Shown piece by piece: positions 23,626 to 32,059 of a stretch of DNA of 64,000 bases. The first letter of the stretch is position 1. Every line of letters starts with the position of its first letter. The notes beneath the pieces are model-generated. The model saw only the letters and a program-made list of their open reading frames with translations, did no database searches and was not told the origin of the DNA. The DNA comes from CAWAPD01 sp963783865 (GTDB lineage: Bacteria > Actinomycetota > Thermoleophilia > UBA2241): the NCBI GenBank assembly GCA_963783865.1, contig CAWAPD010000006.1, positions 124,001 to 188,000 of the forward strand, read 5' to 3'. A program made the position numbers and the translations under genes.

Positions 23626-24336
23626 ATGCTGGAGATCTGCGACCTGCACAAGACGGTCGCGGTCGGGTTCCGCCGCCGGAAGGTCCGGATACTCAACGGC
23701 GTCGACCTCGTCGTGCGCGAGGGCGACGTGTTCGGTCTCCTCGGCCCCAACGGGGCGGGAAAGACCACGACACTCAAGGTCGCGCTCGGCCTCATGCGGC
23801 CCACGAGCGGCTCGACTCGACTCGGCGTCGCCGGCCTGCACGAGCTCGGGTACCTGCCCGAGAACCCGTACTTCTACGACTACCTGACCGGGGCTGAGTT
23901 CCTGCGGCTCTGCGACCGCTTGCACGGACTCGACGGCGAGGGCCGCAGAGGGCGCGTGCTCTCGATCCTGGACGACGTCGGCCTGAGCGACGCCGGCCGG
24001 CTGCAGCTGCGCAAGTACTCGAAAGGCATGCTGCAGCGCGTCGGCATCGCTCAGGCCCTCATCAACGATCCGCGCCTGGTGCTCCTCGACGAACCGATGA
24101 CCGGGCTGGACCCCATCGGCCGTGTCGAGGTCAAGGAGATCATCGAACGCCTGCACCGGCGCGGCAAGACGATCCTGTTCAACTCTCACATCCTCGCCGA
24201 CGTGGCCGAGCTGTGCACGCGCATCGCCATCATGCGCGGCGGCACGGTCATCTGGCAGGGAGCCGTGGCGGAGGCCCTCGACGGCAGGCCGGCCAGCGAG
24301 CTTGAGACGTTCTTCATGGATGTGGTGCGGGCGTGA
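23626..24336 (+). CDS. ABC transporter ATP-binding protein (PilH-like position)
   Basis: ATPase subunit of an ABC-2 exporter. 236 residues from ATG 23626: Walker A GLLGPNGAGKTTT, signature KYSKGMLQRVGIAQAL (a KYSKG variant of LSGGQ), Walker B LVLLDEPMTGLDP and the switch His in NSHILADVA. A CTG at 23593 in the same frame follows AGGAG at ideal spacing and would add 11 residues; it may be the real start, since ATG 23626 has no ribosome-binding site. A -10-like TAGAGT lies at 23531-23536. Between pilA and pilD, it matches the place of pilH in Myxococcus, where the exporter is needed for piliation. Confidence 0.88.
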   Translation: MLEICDLHKTVAVGFRRRKVRILNGVDLVVREGDVFGLLGPNGAGKTTTLKVALGLMRPTSGSTRLGVAGLHELGYLPENPYFYDYLTGAEFLRLCDRLHGLDGEGRRGRVLSILDDVGLSDAGRLQLRKYSKGMLQRVGIAQALINDPRLVLLDEPMTGLDPIGRVEVKEIIERLHRRGKTILFNSHILADVAELCTRIAIMRGGTVIWQGAVAEALDGRPASELETFFMDVVRA

Positions 24337-25097
24337 CGCGGCTGGTCGCCATCGCCTTCAACACCTTCCGCGAGACGATCCGCGACCGGATCCTCGCGGT
24401 GATCATCCTCTTCGCCCTCGCCATGATCGCGGCCAGCCTGTGGCTGGCGAGCATCAGCCTCGGGCAGCAGGGCCGCATGATCGAGGACTTCGGTCTCGTG
24501 GCGGTGAGCTTCTTCTCGCTCATCGTCGCGGTGTTCGTGGCCGCGAGCCTCGTGCGCAAAGAGGTCGAGAAGCGCACCGTGTTCGTGATCTTCTCGAAGC
24601 CGGTCACGCGCGGTGAGTTCGTCTGGGGGAAGTTCGCCGGGTTCGCCATGACGATGGCGGCGGTCACGGGCGGGATGGCCCTCTTCCTGTTCGCGCTCGA
24701 CTGGATCGTGACGAAGTCCCCCACCGGATCGCTGCTGCTGGCCTCGGCCTTGATCTACCTCGAGGTCCTGGTCGTGATGGCGATCACGATGCTCTTCTCG
24801 ACGGTGACGTCGGCCACGCTCGCCAGCGTGCTCGGCATCTGCGTGTTCGCGGCGGGTCAGCTCAGCACGCATGTCTTGTCGCTCAGCCGGCTCAGCCACA
24901 CGGCCGTGCTGCGCTGGGTCTCCGACGCGATCTTCTATCTGATCCCGAACTTCGGCGCGGTCGACCTGCGGGCAGCGGTCGTGGGGGAGAGCGGCTCCGG
25001 GACCTGGAGCGTCCTCGCCTGGTGTGGGTACCTGGTCGCCTACGGCGTGCTGGCGCTGCTGGTCGCGACCCTGATCTTCAGGCGCAAGGAGTTCTGA
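24333..25097 (+). CDS. ABC-2 type permease (PilI-like position)
   Basis: 254-residue membrane protein with about six hydrophobic segments (such as ILAVIILFALAMIAASLWL, FSLIVAVFVAASLV, LALLVATLIF) and the cytoplasmic motif RKEVEKRTVFVIFSKPVTR, common in ABC-2 permeases. GTG start overlaps the ATPase stop by 4 bp, so the two form one transporter. In Myxococcus the equivalent pair (pilH/pilI) sits at the same place in the pil cluster. Substrate unknown. Confidence 0.85.
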   Translation: MTRLVAIAFNTFRETIRDRILAVIILFALAMIAASLWLASISLGQQGRMIEDFGLVAVSFFSLIVAVFVAASLVRKEVEKRTVFVIFSKPVTRGEFVWGKFAGFAMTMAAVTGGMALFLFALDWIVTKSPTGSLLLASALIYLEVLVVMAITMLFSTVTSATLASVLGICVFAAGQLSTHVLSLSRLSHTAVLRWVSDAIFYLIPNFGAVDLRAAVVGESGSGTWSVLAWCGYLVAYGVLALLVATLIFRRKEF

Positions 25098-25849
25098 TGC
25101 GCTGGCTGCGCCGGCTCGGCGTCGGGGTCCTGGCGGCGGTGTGCGTCGCCGGGGTCGTGGCCTTCCAGACGCATCGGCCGGCCGCCGCCGCCTCGAACCC
25201 CCAGGTCTTCATCCCGTCCCCGGGCATCTTCCGGAACCTCTCGGCCAGCGACCGCGTGACGGTGGCCGACGCCTACTGGCTGTACCTGATCCAGTATTAC
25301 GGCGAACACACGAAGAGCGACCACCGGCTCGACTCCCTCCCGGCGATGGTCGACCTGATCACCGCGCTGAGCCCCCGGTGGTCAACTCCGTACCAGTTCG
25401 GGTCCTTCGCGATGCTCGATCTCGATCCGGCGCGGCCGGACCTCGGCTACGCTCTCCTGAAGAAGGGGTTCGAGGCCGATCCCCACGACTGGCGGCTCCC
25501 GGCCTCTCTCGCGTTCTTCGCCTACACGTTCGGCGGGAAGGACCGCCACCGGCTGGCCGCCTACTGGTACCAGCGCGCCGCCGCCCTTCCCGGCCATCCC
25601 GCGTACATCACCCTGCTGGCCGCCGACCTCGCGCAGCGGGGACACGACAAGGCCAAGGCGGTGGCCCTGTGGGCCCAGGTCTACGGCCAGGGCGACGGGT
25701 ACATCCAGGAGAAGGCCGTGAAGGCGCTGGACGCGCTGCTGCCGAACGACAAGACGGCACGCATGAAGGCCGTCGCCCCGCTGCAGCAACTGGTCCCCGC
25801 CGACCGCTGGGAGCAGTTCCTGGCCGACGTCTTCGCGGGGTATCTGTGA
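25097..25849 (+). CDS. Secreted or membrane-anchored TPR-like protein
   Basis: 250 residues with an N-terminal signal-type segment (VGVLAAVCVAGVVAFQTH), then a helical domain: SASDRVTVADAYWLYLIQYY, a TPR-like stretch (KKGFEADPHDWRLPASLAFF, YWYQRAAALPGHPAYITLLA) and a C-terminal helix. Its ATG overlaps the permease stop, so it is cotranscribed with the ABC pair. By position it may take the place of PilG of Myxococcus, although the order relative to the ABC genes differs and sequence relation cannot be shown by eye. Function unknown. Confidence 0.65.
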   Translation: MRWLRRLGVGVLAAVCVAGVVAFQTHRPAAAASNPQVFIPSPGIFRNLSASDRVTVADAYWLYLIQYYGEHTKSDHRLDSLPAMVDLITALSPRWSTPYQFGSFAMLDLDPARPDLGYALLKKGFEADPHDWRLPASLAFFAYTFGGKDRHRLAAYWYQRAAALPGHPAYITLLAADLAQRGHDKAKAVALWAQVYGQGDGYIQEKAVKALDALLPNDKTARMKAVAPLQQLVPADRWEQFLADVFAGYL

Positions 25850-25880
25850 GGCGTGTTCGCCAGCGGGGCGATGCGGCGTA

Positions 25881-26651
25881 GTGCCTCTCTGGTTCCTCAC
25901 CGTCGCAGCTTTCGTGTTCGGCCTGCTCATCGGGAGCTTCCTGAACGCGTGCGCGTATCGCGTCCCGCGCGGGATCAGCATCGCGCACGGGCGTTCGTTC
26001 TGCCCGCACTGCCACACGCAGATCCAGGCCCGCGACAACATCCCGCTGGTGAGCTGGCTGCTGCTGCGCGGCCACTGCCGCGCCTGCGGCGCGCCGATCA
26101 GCGCGCGCTACCCGGTCGTCGAGGCGCTGACCGCCGTGCTGTTCGCCGCGATGGCGGTGCACGACGGCTGGACCTGGGTCCTGGTGCCGAACCTGATCTT
26201 CATCGCCGTCCTGGTGCTGGTGGCCGACATCGACCTCGCTGAGCGGATCATCCCCGACGTCGTCGTGCTGCCGGCCGCCGCCGTGGGGCTCGTGTTGATG
26301 ATCGCGATCGAGCCCAGCCACTGGCTCGAGTGGGTCGTCGCGGGCCTCGCCGCCGCGGGCTTCCTGCTCGCCGCCTCCCTGATCTACGAGCGGGTCCGAA
26401 AGGTCGAGGGGATGGGAATGGGCGACGTGAAGCTCGCCCTCTGCATGGGCGTCTACCTGGGGTCCGCCGTCGTCCCGGCGATGTTCCTCGCCTTCGTGAT
26501 CGGGGCCGTCGTCGGCATCGTCGTGATCCTGCACGGCGGGTCGGCGAAGTCGGCGATCCCGTTCGGGCCGTTCCTGGCGGCCGGGTCGATCATCGCGCTG
26601 TTCGTCGGACAGCCGCTGGTCGAGGGGTACCTGCACACGCTCGGGTACTGA
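25881..26651 (+). CDS. pilD: Prepilin peptidase / N-methyltransferase PilD
   Basis: Removes the leader of prepilins and methylates the new N-terminal Phe. 256 residues, polytopic. The N-terminal methyltransferase part has NACAYRVPRG and two CxxC pairs (FCPHC, CRACG); the aspartate protease part has ADIDLAERIIPD and GMGMGDVKLA, supplying both catalytic Asp. GTG start, 31 bp after the TPR-like gene. The substrates are the pilins at 21501, 22408 and 23015 and the minor pseudopilins 26808-29540. Confidence 0.95.
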   Translation: MPLWFLTVAAFVFGLLIGSFLNACAYRVPRGISIAHGRSFCPHCHTQIQARDNIPLVSWLLLRGHCRACGAPISARYPVVEALTAVLFAAMAVHDGWTWVLVPNLIFIAVLVLVADIDLAERIIPDVVVLPAAAVGLVLMIAIEPSHWLEWVVAGLAAAGFLLAASLIYERVRKVEGMGMGDVKLALCMGVYLGSAVVPAMFLAFVIGAVVGIVVILHGGSAKSAIPFGPFLAAGSIIALFVGQPLVEGYLHTLGY

Positions 26652-26660
26652 GGTGGGGAT

Positions 26661-26687
26661 GGGGCGCGGCGCCAAGCGCCGCGCCCC
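26661..26687 (+). terminator. Hairpin terminator after pilD
   Basis: GGGGCGCGGCGC (26661-26672), 3-nt loop, exact complement to 26687. The 12-bp stem lacks a T run. It separates pilD from the minor pilins. Confidence 0.6.
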
Positions 26688-26807
26688 GATCATCACTCCC
26701 GTGACCGCGATTCGTGAACCCGGCCGCGCCGCCGCCGGCTGGCGGCGTCGCGGCCGGCTCGCGTAGCATCCTCCCGGGCGGCGGGTTCATGCGATCGGAG
26801 GCCGTCC

Positions 26808-27254
26808 GTGCGCCACGGGTTCACCTTGATCGAGCTGGTCGTGGCTCTGGCCGTCGCCGCCATCCTGGCGGCGGTCGCCGTCCCGGCGCTGGTCCTGGCC
26901 CAGGGTCCATCGGCGGCGGCGGTCGGAGCGCAGCGTCTGGCACTGGTCCTACGCTCGGCTCAGGCGCGCGCCTGCGCCGGCGGCTGCGCCGTCGACGTGG
27001 TCGTCGACCGGCGCGACGCGTCCTACGAGGTGCGTGTCCCGGCCGAAGGCGACGACGGCTGCGTCGCCGAGCGAGGCAGTCTCGCGCCGGCCTCGGTCGA
27101 CTCGAACTACCCCGGTGACACGGTCCGCTTCGCAGAGACCGGGTTCCCCTGCGGCGTCAGCGGCAGCGCCCGCGCCGGCACGTTCGCGGTGACCTGCGGC
27201 GGATCGACGCGGACGGTCGTCCTGCAGCTCGCGGGGAGGATCAGATGCGGCTGA
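26808..27254 (+). CDS. Minor pseudopilin, GspH/FimT type
   Basis: 148-residue prepilin: a four-residue leader MRHG then FTLIELVVALAVAAILAAVA. The C-terminal domain holds six cysteines, in CAGGC, a DDGC, a FPCGV and late TCGG and RCG segments, so disulfides are likely. Size and order (first of four minor pilin genes) fit the FimT/GspH class that primes pilus assembly. GTG start. It overlaps the next gene by 10 bp. Confidence 0.85.
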   Translation: MRHGFTLIELVVALAVAAILAAVAVPALVLAQGPSAAAVGAQRLALVLRSAQARACAGGCAVDVVVDRRDASYEVRVPAEGDDGCVAERGSLAPASVDSNYPGDTVRFAETGFPCGVSGSARAGTFAVTCGGSTRTVVLQLAGRIRCG

Positions 27255-27838
27255 GACGGTCGCCCGGCTTCACGCTGCTGGAGTGCGTCGCCGCGGCCGC
27301 CGTCCTCCTCATCGTGTGGGTCGCGGTCTCGGGCACACTGGTCCTCGCCACGCGCGCCCGCGCCGACGCCGACGACCGAGCCTCGGCCGAGCTCGCCGTC
27401 ACCGACCTCGTCGAGCGGCTCCGCTCGCTGCCGCTCGCGGCGGCCGACAAGACGGCCGGTGACGGCGAGGACGTGGTCCGAATCGTGTTCCCTCACTCGG
27501 TCGCGGAGCTCAACATCGAGGCGGCCCGGTTCGAGCCGGAGGCCACGCCGTCCTCGCCGGCCGGCTCTTTCGTGACCCACTCTCGCGTCCGCGCGGTGGA
27601 CCTCGAGACGCGCGCCTGGTTCGTCGTCGGCACCCGCGACGGGTGGGCGCCCAGCGACCCAGCCGACGTCGAGGGGCGCCCCTCGATCTGTGCGGACGAC
27701 CTGCCGTCTCCCGACCTCGTCGTGCTCGTCTCGGCGAGCTGGCGGCGGCGCGGCCACACGTCGGTCGTCGAGCAGCGCCTCGTGCTGCATCAGGCATCGA
27801 CGGACGACACTCATCTGCTTGCAGCGAGGCGGGCTTGA
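27245..27838 (+). CDS. Minor pseudopilin, PilV/GspI type
   Basis: 197-residue prepilin with leader MRLRRSPG and FTLLECVAAAAVLLIVWVAV; the Glu5 position is kept. The rest is a globular extracytoplasmic domain with one further cysteine. It is the second of a four-gene overlapping set. By order it corresponds to PilV/GspI proteins, which join the tip complex. ATG start lies inside the end of the FimT-like gene. Confidence 0.8.
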   Translation: MRLRRSPGFTLLECVAAAAVLLIVWVAVSGTLVLATRARADADDRASAELAVTDLVERLRSLPLAAADKTAGDGEDVVRIVFPHSVAELNIEAARFEPEATPSSPAGSFVTHSRVRAVDLETRAWFVVGTRDGWAPSDPADVEGRPSICADDLPSPDLVVLVSASWRRRGHTSVVEQRLVLHQASTDDTHLLAARRA

Positions 27839-28383
27839 CCGGGGGACGCACGTGTCGTCGACGGGGGGCGAGAGGCTTCTCACTCGTCGAGCTCCTGGTG
27901 GCGGCGTCCCTGGGCGGCCTCGTGCTCGGGCTCGCGTGGCCGTGGTGCTGGCAGGTCTGCCGGTCCTGGCGAGATGCCGCGCCGAAGACCGAAGCGGTCA
28001 GCACGCTGGCGGCGGTGCGCCGCGTGACGCTGAACGAGGTGCCTCAGGCGGTCGGGTTGCTGGACACGCCCGACACCGGGTGCACCCGCACGACCCTGGC
28101 GTTCGCGTCGCCATCCGCGAGCGGGACGGCGACCATCGTCACGTACGTGTGGGACGCGGGCCGGGCCGTGCTCTGGCGCAAGGCCCCGGGGAGCCACCTG
28201 GCCGAGCAGGTGACGGCGTTCGGGATCGAGTACTTCGACGGCCGGGGCCGCCGGCTGGCGCTCGACGGGTCGGGCCGCCTGCCGGCGCCGTCGCTCGCCG
28301 AGGTGCATCGGCTCACGTTCACGACCGAGGTCGCCGGCGCCCCGGCGCTCACCTGGAGCGTCGCCCTGGGCGGTGCGGCGTGA
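27835..28383 (+). CDS. Minor pseudopilin, PilW/GspJ type
   Basis: 182-residue prepilin. The TTG at 27835 overlaps the upstream stop (TTGA) and gives a leader of about 14 residues (RTCRRRGARG) before FSLVELLVAASLGGLVLGLA. Unusual features are the Trp-Pro-Trp-Cys-Trp stretch directly after the membrane helix and a second cysteine in TGCTRTT. The C-terminal domain has the beta-rich look of GspJ. The longer open frame upstream is a shadow of the PilV-like gene. Confidence 0.8.
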   Translation: MTGGRTCRRRGARGFSLVELLVAASLGGLVLGLAWPWCWQVCRSWRDAAPKTEAVSTLAAVRRVTLNEVPQAVGLLDTPDTGCTRTTLAFASPSASGTATIVTYVWDAGRAVLWRKAPGSHLAEQVTAFGIEYFDGRGRRLALDGSGRLPAPSLAEVHRLTFTTEVAGAPALTWSVALGGAA

Positions 28384-29540
28384 GGCGGGAGCAGGGCTTC
28401 GTCTTGCCCGCCGTCCTGGTCGTCTCGGCGCTCGTGCTCACCGCCGCGGCCGGATGTCTCGCGCTCGCCTTGTCGGGCGCCACCATCTCACGCGCCGACA
28501 CGCAAGGTGCCGCCGCAAGGGCGGCGGCGCGCGCGGGGACGGCCGACCTGCTCGAGGCCATGAGATGGGGCTGGGTGGGGATCCCCGGTGCCGGCGAGAC
28601 GGTCGAGTGGTCCGAGAGCGTCGACGACGGTCTCGTCGGCGCCACCCTCCGGCCGGAGCCGTCGGTCGACCCGGCGTGGTTGCCCTCAGGGTCGTACGTC
28701 GGTGCGGCGCTGTCCAGGGCGGTGAGCATCTCCGTGCGGGCCACGCGCGGTGATGCGTGTGCGACGAGCTCGTCGATCGTCGTCGACACCGGCGACGGGC
28801 TCCCCCGCGGTCTGGTCGTCGCCGGCGACGTCGACCTCCAGTCGCCGCTGCAGCTGACCGGCTGCGGGCTCGAGGCGGGCGGCGACGTGAGGGGCCGGGA
28901 ATGGGTCACGCTCACGTCGCCGCCCGCCTCGCTCTCCTGCCTCCCCGACCTGGCCTACGGTGGCCTGCAGGCGACGGCCGCGGTGCATGCGGCCGGCTCC
29001 ATCTTCGTCGCCGGTCACGAGGAGCACGACGGCGGCGCCGGCATCGAGGGCGACGGCGACCGGCACGCCGGTGTGCCGGCGCCGCCCTCCATCGTCGCCG
29101 GACCGGCGGCGGCGACGGTCGCGTCGCTCACCGCACACTCCCAGCAGACGCCGTCCCCCGTGGCGCTCGAGGCGATCTCTCCCGTCGCAGCGGTCTCGCC
29201 GCCCGAAGGGGCGACCCTGCCGGGGCGCGGCCGGCTCATCACTGTGCGAGCGACGGCCGGGCCCTGTCTCGTGCACGGGGAACGACCTCCGCCACCGGCT
29301 GCCTGTCCGGTGACCGTTGTCATATTTGGCGACGCCGAGGTCGACGCGCCGGCCGAGTTCACCGGCGTGCTGGTCGTCGAGGGGCGCCTCGAGGTGCGGG
29401 CGCAGTTGAGGGTCCGCGGGTCGGTGTTCGCCACGGCGCTCGCCGTCTCGGCGCCCCTCTGCGTCGAGGCGGCGGTGGCCTCCGGGCAGGATTCCGCGCC
29501 CGGCATGTCAAACATCCGGAGTGCCCGGGTCAAGGCCTGA
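28380..29540 (+). CDS. Large minor pilin, PilX/GspK-like position
   Basis: 386 residues. GTG 28380 overlaps the preceding stop (GTGA). Leader MRREQG, then FVLPAVLVVSALVLTAAAG: position 5 is Ala (FVLPA), not Glu, as in GspK/PilX proteins that cap the pseudopilus tip. The extracytoplasmic domain is large, rich in Ala, Val and Pro, and ends with beta-strand repeats resembling a polymer-forming or autotransporter-like right-handed helix (FGDAEVDAPAEFTGVLVVEG). It may be the tip adhesin or cap (inference). Last of the minor pilin set. Confidence 0.75.
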   Translation: MRREQGFVLPAVLVVSALVLTAAAGCLALALSGATISRADTQGAAARAAARAGTADLLEAMRWGWVGIPGAGETVEWSESVDDGLVGATLRPEPSVDPAWLPSGSYVGAALSRAVSISVRATRGDACATSSSIVVDTGDGLPRGLVVAGDVDLQSPLQLTGCGLEAGGDVRGREWVTLTSPPASLSCLPDLAYGGLQATAAVHAAGSIFVAGHEEHDGGAGIEGDGDRHAGVPAPPSIVAGPAAATVASLTAHSQQTPSPVALEAISPVAAVSPPEGATLPGRGRLITVRATAGPCLVHGERPPPPAACPVTVVIFGDAEVDAPAEFTGVLVVEGRLEVRAQLRVRGSVFATALAVSAPLCVEAAVASGQDSAPGMSNIRSARVKA

Positions 29541-29690
29541 GCAATCTGGTAGTCCTACCACCTTTGTACCCCCTTGCGGGGCAGGGTGTGAGAAGGCGCT
29601 CGGGGGCAGCGGCCGCGACGTAGGTCTAAAGGGGTCCTGCAGTCGTGCCGACAACCTGCGTGGAAGAGAATCAGGCGAACGGGGAAGCCA
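29541..29690 (+). other. Structured leader ahead of pilM
   Basis: 150 bp with several possible hairpins: GGTAG/CTACC near 29550, CCCC/GGGG near 29570, and ACGTAGGT paired with ACCTGCGT enclosing a GTCG-TGC-CGAC hairpin (about 29618-29660). It does not match a riboswitch class I recognise. It may hold the pilM promoter. Confidence 0.35.
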
Positions 29691-30797
29691 ATGGCCAAGA
29701 CTGCGATACGCGTAGGCCTCGATCTCGAACAGTCGTCGATCGCCGCCGTGCAGATCAAGAGCGGAAAGCAGCAGGTGCTGACCAACGCCGCCGTGCGGGT
29801 CCTTCCCGAAGGACTGGTGTTCGAGGGCGAGGTCGTCGACGCCGATTCCCTCGCCAACGAGATCAAGGCGCTGTGGAAAGAGGGAGGGTTCTCCAAGCGC
29901 GTCGACCTCGGGGTCGCGAATCAGAAGATCGTCGTGCGGACGATGGAGTTCCCGCAGATCGACGAGAAGGAGCTGAAGGCGGCCGTCGAGTTCCAGGCGC
30001 AGGAGCACATCCCGATCCCCGTCGACGAGGCCATCCTCGACTACAAGGTGCTGGCCTCGTACGCCGAGGAGGACGGCACGGTCAAGCAGAAGGTCCTGCT
30101 GGTCGCGGCCCAGCGTGAGATGGTGCGGCAGTTCGTCGCCGTCGCCAAGAAGGCCGGGCTCCTGATCAACGCGATCGACCTGCAAGCCTTCGCCATGATC
30201 CGCGCACTGGCGCCCAAGCCGAGCTTCATCGACCAGGGAGCGCCTCCCGAGGCCACGGGTACCGAGGTCGTGGCCCTCGTCAACATGGGGTCGGGCATCA
30301 CCAACCTGGTGATCGCGGCCAACGGCGTACCCCAGTTCACGCGCGTCATCAACCTCGGCAGCGACTCGCTCGTCCAGGCGCTGGTCAACCACCGCGCCGT
30401 CCAGCCCGAAGAGGCCGATGCGCTGCGCATCCAGGTCGGCCTGCAGGGTGAGCAGCCCGACGCTCCAAGCGATCTGACCGTCGAGACCCAGGGAGAGATC
30501 CATCAGGTCCTCGACCAGGCGTGCGAGCCGTTCTCGGACGAGCTTCGCCGGTCCATCGACTACTACCACACGCAGGAGCAGACCAGTGAGATCTCGCGCC
30601 TCGTGTTGACCGGCGAAGGCGCGCTCACCAGGAACATCGCTTACTACCTCTCGCAGGGGCTGCACCTGCCCGTCGAGATCGGGAACCCGCTGCGGGGGAT
30701 CGGCGAGAACAAGACCAAGCTCACCGAGGTCCAGCTCGAGTGGATGGCGCCAAGGCTCGCCATCGCCATCGGGCTGGCTGTGGACGACGAGGGGTAG
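29691..30797 (+). CDS. pilM: Type IV pilus assembly protein PilM
   Basis: Actin-like cytoplasmic protein that binds the PilN N-terminus and links motor to alignment complex. 368 residues with the ATPase-like phosphate loops (VGLDLEQSSIAAVQI at the N-terminus, VNMGSGITNLVIA in the middle, LTGEGALTRN near the C-terminus) and the typical FPQIDEKELKAAVEFQAQEH segment. ATG is preceded by GGGGAAGCC. Starts the pilM-N-O-P operon, with a 3-bp gap to pilN. Confidence 0.95.
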   Translation: MAKTAIRVGLDLEQSSIAAVQIKSGKQQVLTNAAVRVLPEGLVFEGEVVDADSLANEIKALWKEGGFSKRVDLGVANQKIVVRTMEFPQIDEKELKAAVEFQAQEHIPIPVDEAILDYKVLASYAEEDGTVKQKVLLVAAQREMVRQFVAVAKKAGLLINAIDLQAFAMIRALAPKPSFIDQGAPPEATGTEVVALVNMGSGITNLVIAANGVPQFTRVINLGSDSLVQALVNHRAVQPEEADALRIQVGLQGEQPDAPSDLTVETQGEIHQVLDQACEPFSDELRRSIDYYHTQEQTSEISRLVLTGEGALTRNIAYYLSQGLHLPVEIGNPLRGIGENKTKLTEVQLEWMAPRLAIAIGLAVDDEG

Positions 30798-30800
30798 GCG

Positions 30801-31448
30801 ATGACTCGCATCAACCTTCTGCCCAGCGAAGAACGCGCGAAGGCGGCGCGCGAGCAAGGGATCGCGTTCGCCATCCTGGCGCTCGTCGTGATCGTCGCTC
30901 TGCTTGGCGGGCTCTATCTGCTGTCGTACAGGCAGCTCAGCCCGAAGCAGGAGAAGATCGACGAGGCCACCGCCCAGGTGGCGCAGCAGCAGGCCGTGGT
31001 CGCGTCCCTGCAACCGTATGAGACCATGCAGACGCAGAGCCAGGAGATGGCGCAGACGAGCCTGCAGATCTACAACTCGCGCGTGCTCATGTCGAGCATC
31101 CTCGAAGAGGTGAGCCTGCTTATCCCCGACAACGTGAGCCTGAGCACCATGACGATAACGGTGCCCTCGACGATGATCGCCGGCAGTGCGATCACCGGGG
31201 GCGGCGGCTCGACGACTTCGACGACATCGTCGAGCACCGACCTCAAGCTTCAGGGGAACTGCAAGGACTTCTCCCAGGTCGCCGAGTTCATGACCAGGCT
31301 CGGGCTCATGCCTCAACTGCAGAACATCGCCCTCGCCAACGCGGCGAAGGACAAGAACTCGGGACTCGTGACGTTCGAGATCGACGCGGGCCTGCGTCCA
31401 TTCACGACGCCTCCACCGCAGTCGATCAGCTCAGGAGGCGGACAATGA
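30801..31448 (+). CDS. pilN: Type IV pilus assembly protein PilN
   Basis: 215 residues. The cytoplasmic N-terminal INLLPSEER is the conserved PilM-binding INLLP motif. One membrane helix follows (FAILALVVIVALLGGLYLL), then a coiled-coil and an extracytoplasmic ferredoxin-like domain, interrupted by a Ser/Thr/Gly-rich stretch. It pairs with PilO. The stop overlaps pilO by 4 bp (ATGA). Confidence 0.9.
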   Translation: MTRINLLPSEERAKAAREQGIAFAILALVVIVALLGGLYLLSYRQLSPKQEKIDEATAQVAQQQAVVASLQPYETMQTQSQEMAQTSLQIYNSRVLMSSILEEVSLLIPDNVSLSTMTITVPSTMIAGSAITGGGGSTTSTTSSSTDLKLQGNCKDFSQVAEFMTRLGLMPQLQNIALANAAKDKNSGLVTFEIDAGLRPFTTPPPQSISSGGGQ

Positions 31449-32059
31449 GCCGGCTGCGCGGCCGAGAGGTCTACATCATCGTCGGCGTCGTCGGCGTCGC
31501 CGTCTGTCTCCTGTGGTACTTCTTCCTCTACACGCCGCTGCAGAGCAAGCTGCAGAGCAAGGACGACGAGTACCAGGCGGCTCAGTCCCAGCTCACGGCC
31601 CTCCAGAACCAGGCCCACCAGTACGAGGAATACAAGAAGACGGCTCCGCAGGCCGAGGCGGCACTGATCCGCATGAACAAGTTGATCACCGCCGACGGCG
31701 CGCAGCCCGGGTTCATCGTCGAGCTCCAGAAGACCGCCAAGCAGGCGGGGCTCTTCTGGGGTCTGCTGCAGCCGGCGGTCACGACGACGACCGGGGCCGG
31801 GTTCAACGTTCAGACCCTGAGCCTGGGCTTCGACGGCCGCTACTTCGACGTCGAGGACTTCCTGTACCGCCTCGAGAACTACGTCGACTACCGGAACGAC
31901 CAGTTCCTCGTGACGGGGCGCATGTTCGCGGTGACCCAGCTCGTCCTGGGTACGGGCGGTGACCCCTATCCTGCCCTTGGCGCCACCGTCACGATCAACG
32001 GGTACCAGTGGGTCCCGCCGGGGGCGGGCACGGCTACGACGACGACGGGTGCGCCATGA
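31445..32059 (+). CDS. pilO: Type IV pilus assembly protein PilO
   Basis: 204 residues: a short cytoplasmic N-terminus, one membrane helix (VYIIVGVVGVAVCLLWYFFLY), a coiled-coil (QSKLQSKDDEYQAAQSQLTA) and a ferredoxin-like domain with LSLGFDGRYFDVEDFLYRLE, the most conserved part of PilO. It forms the alignment complex with PilN. Starts on the pilN stop and ends on the ATG of the next gene. Confidence 0.9.
   Translation: MSRLRGREVYIIVGVVGVAVCLLWYFFLYTPLQSKLQSKDDEYQAAQSQLTALQNQAHQYEEYKKTAPQAEAALIRMNKLITADGAQPGFIVELQKTAKQAGLFWGLLQPAVTTTTGAGFNVQTLSLGFDGRYFDVEDFLYRLENYVDYRNDQFLVTGRMFAVTQLVLGTGGDPYPALGATVTINGYQWVPPGAGTATTTTGAP

Noticed and set aside
27690..28379. Long upstream extension of the PilX-like frame
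   Set aside because: It overlaps two other minor pilin genes in another frame; the prepilin leader begins at GTG 28380.
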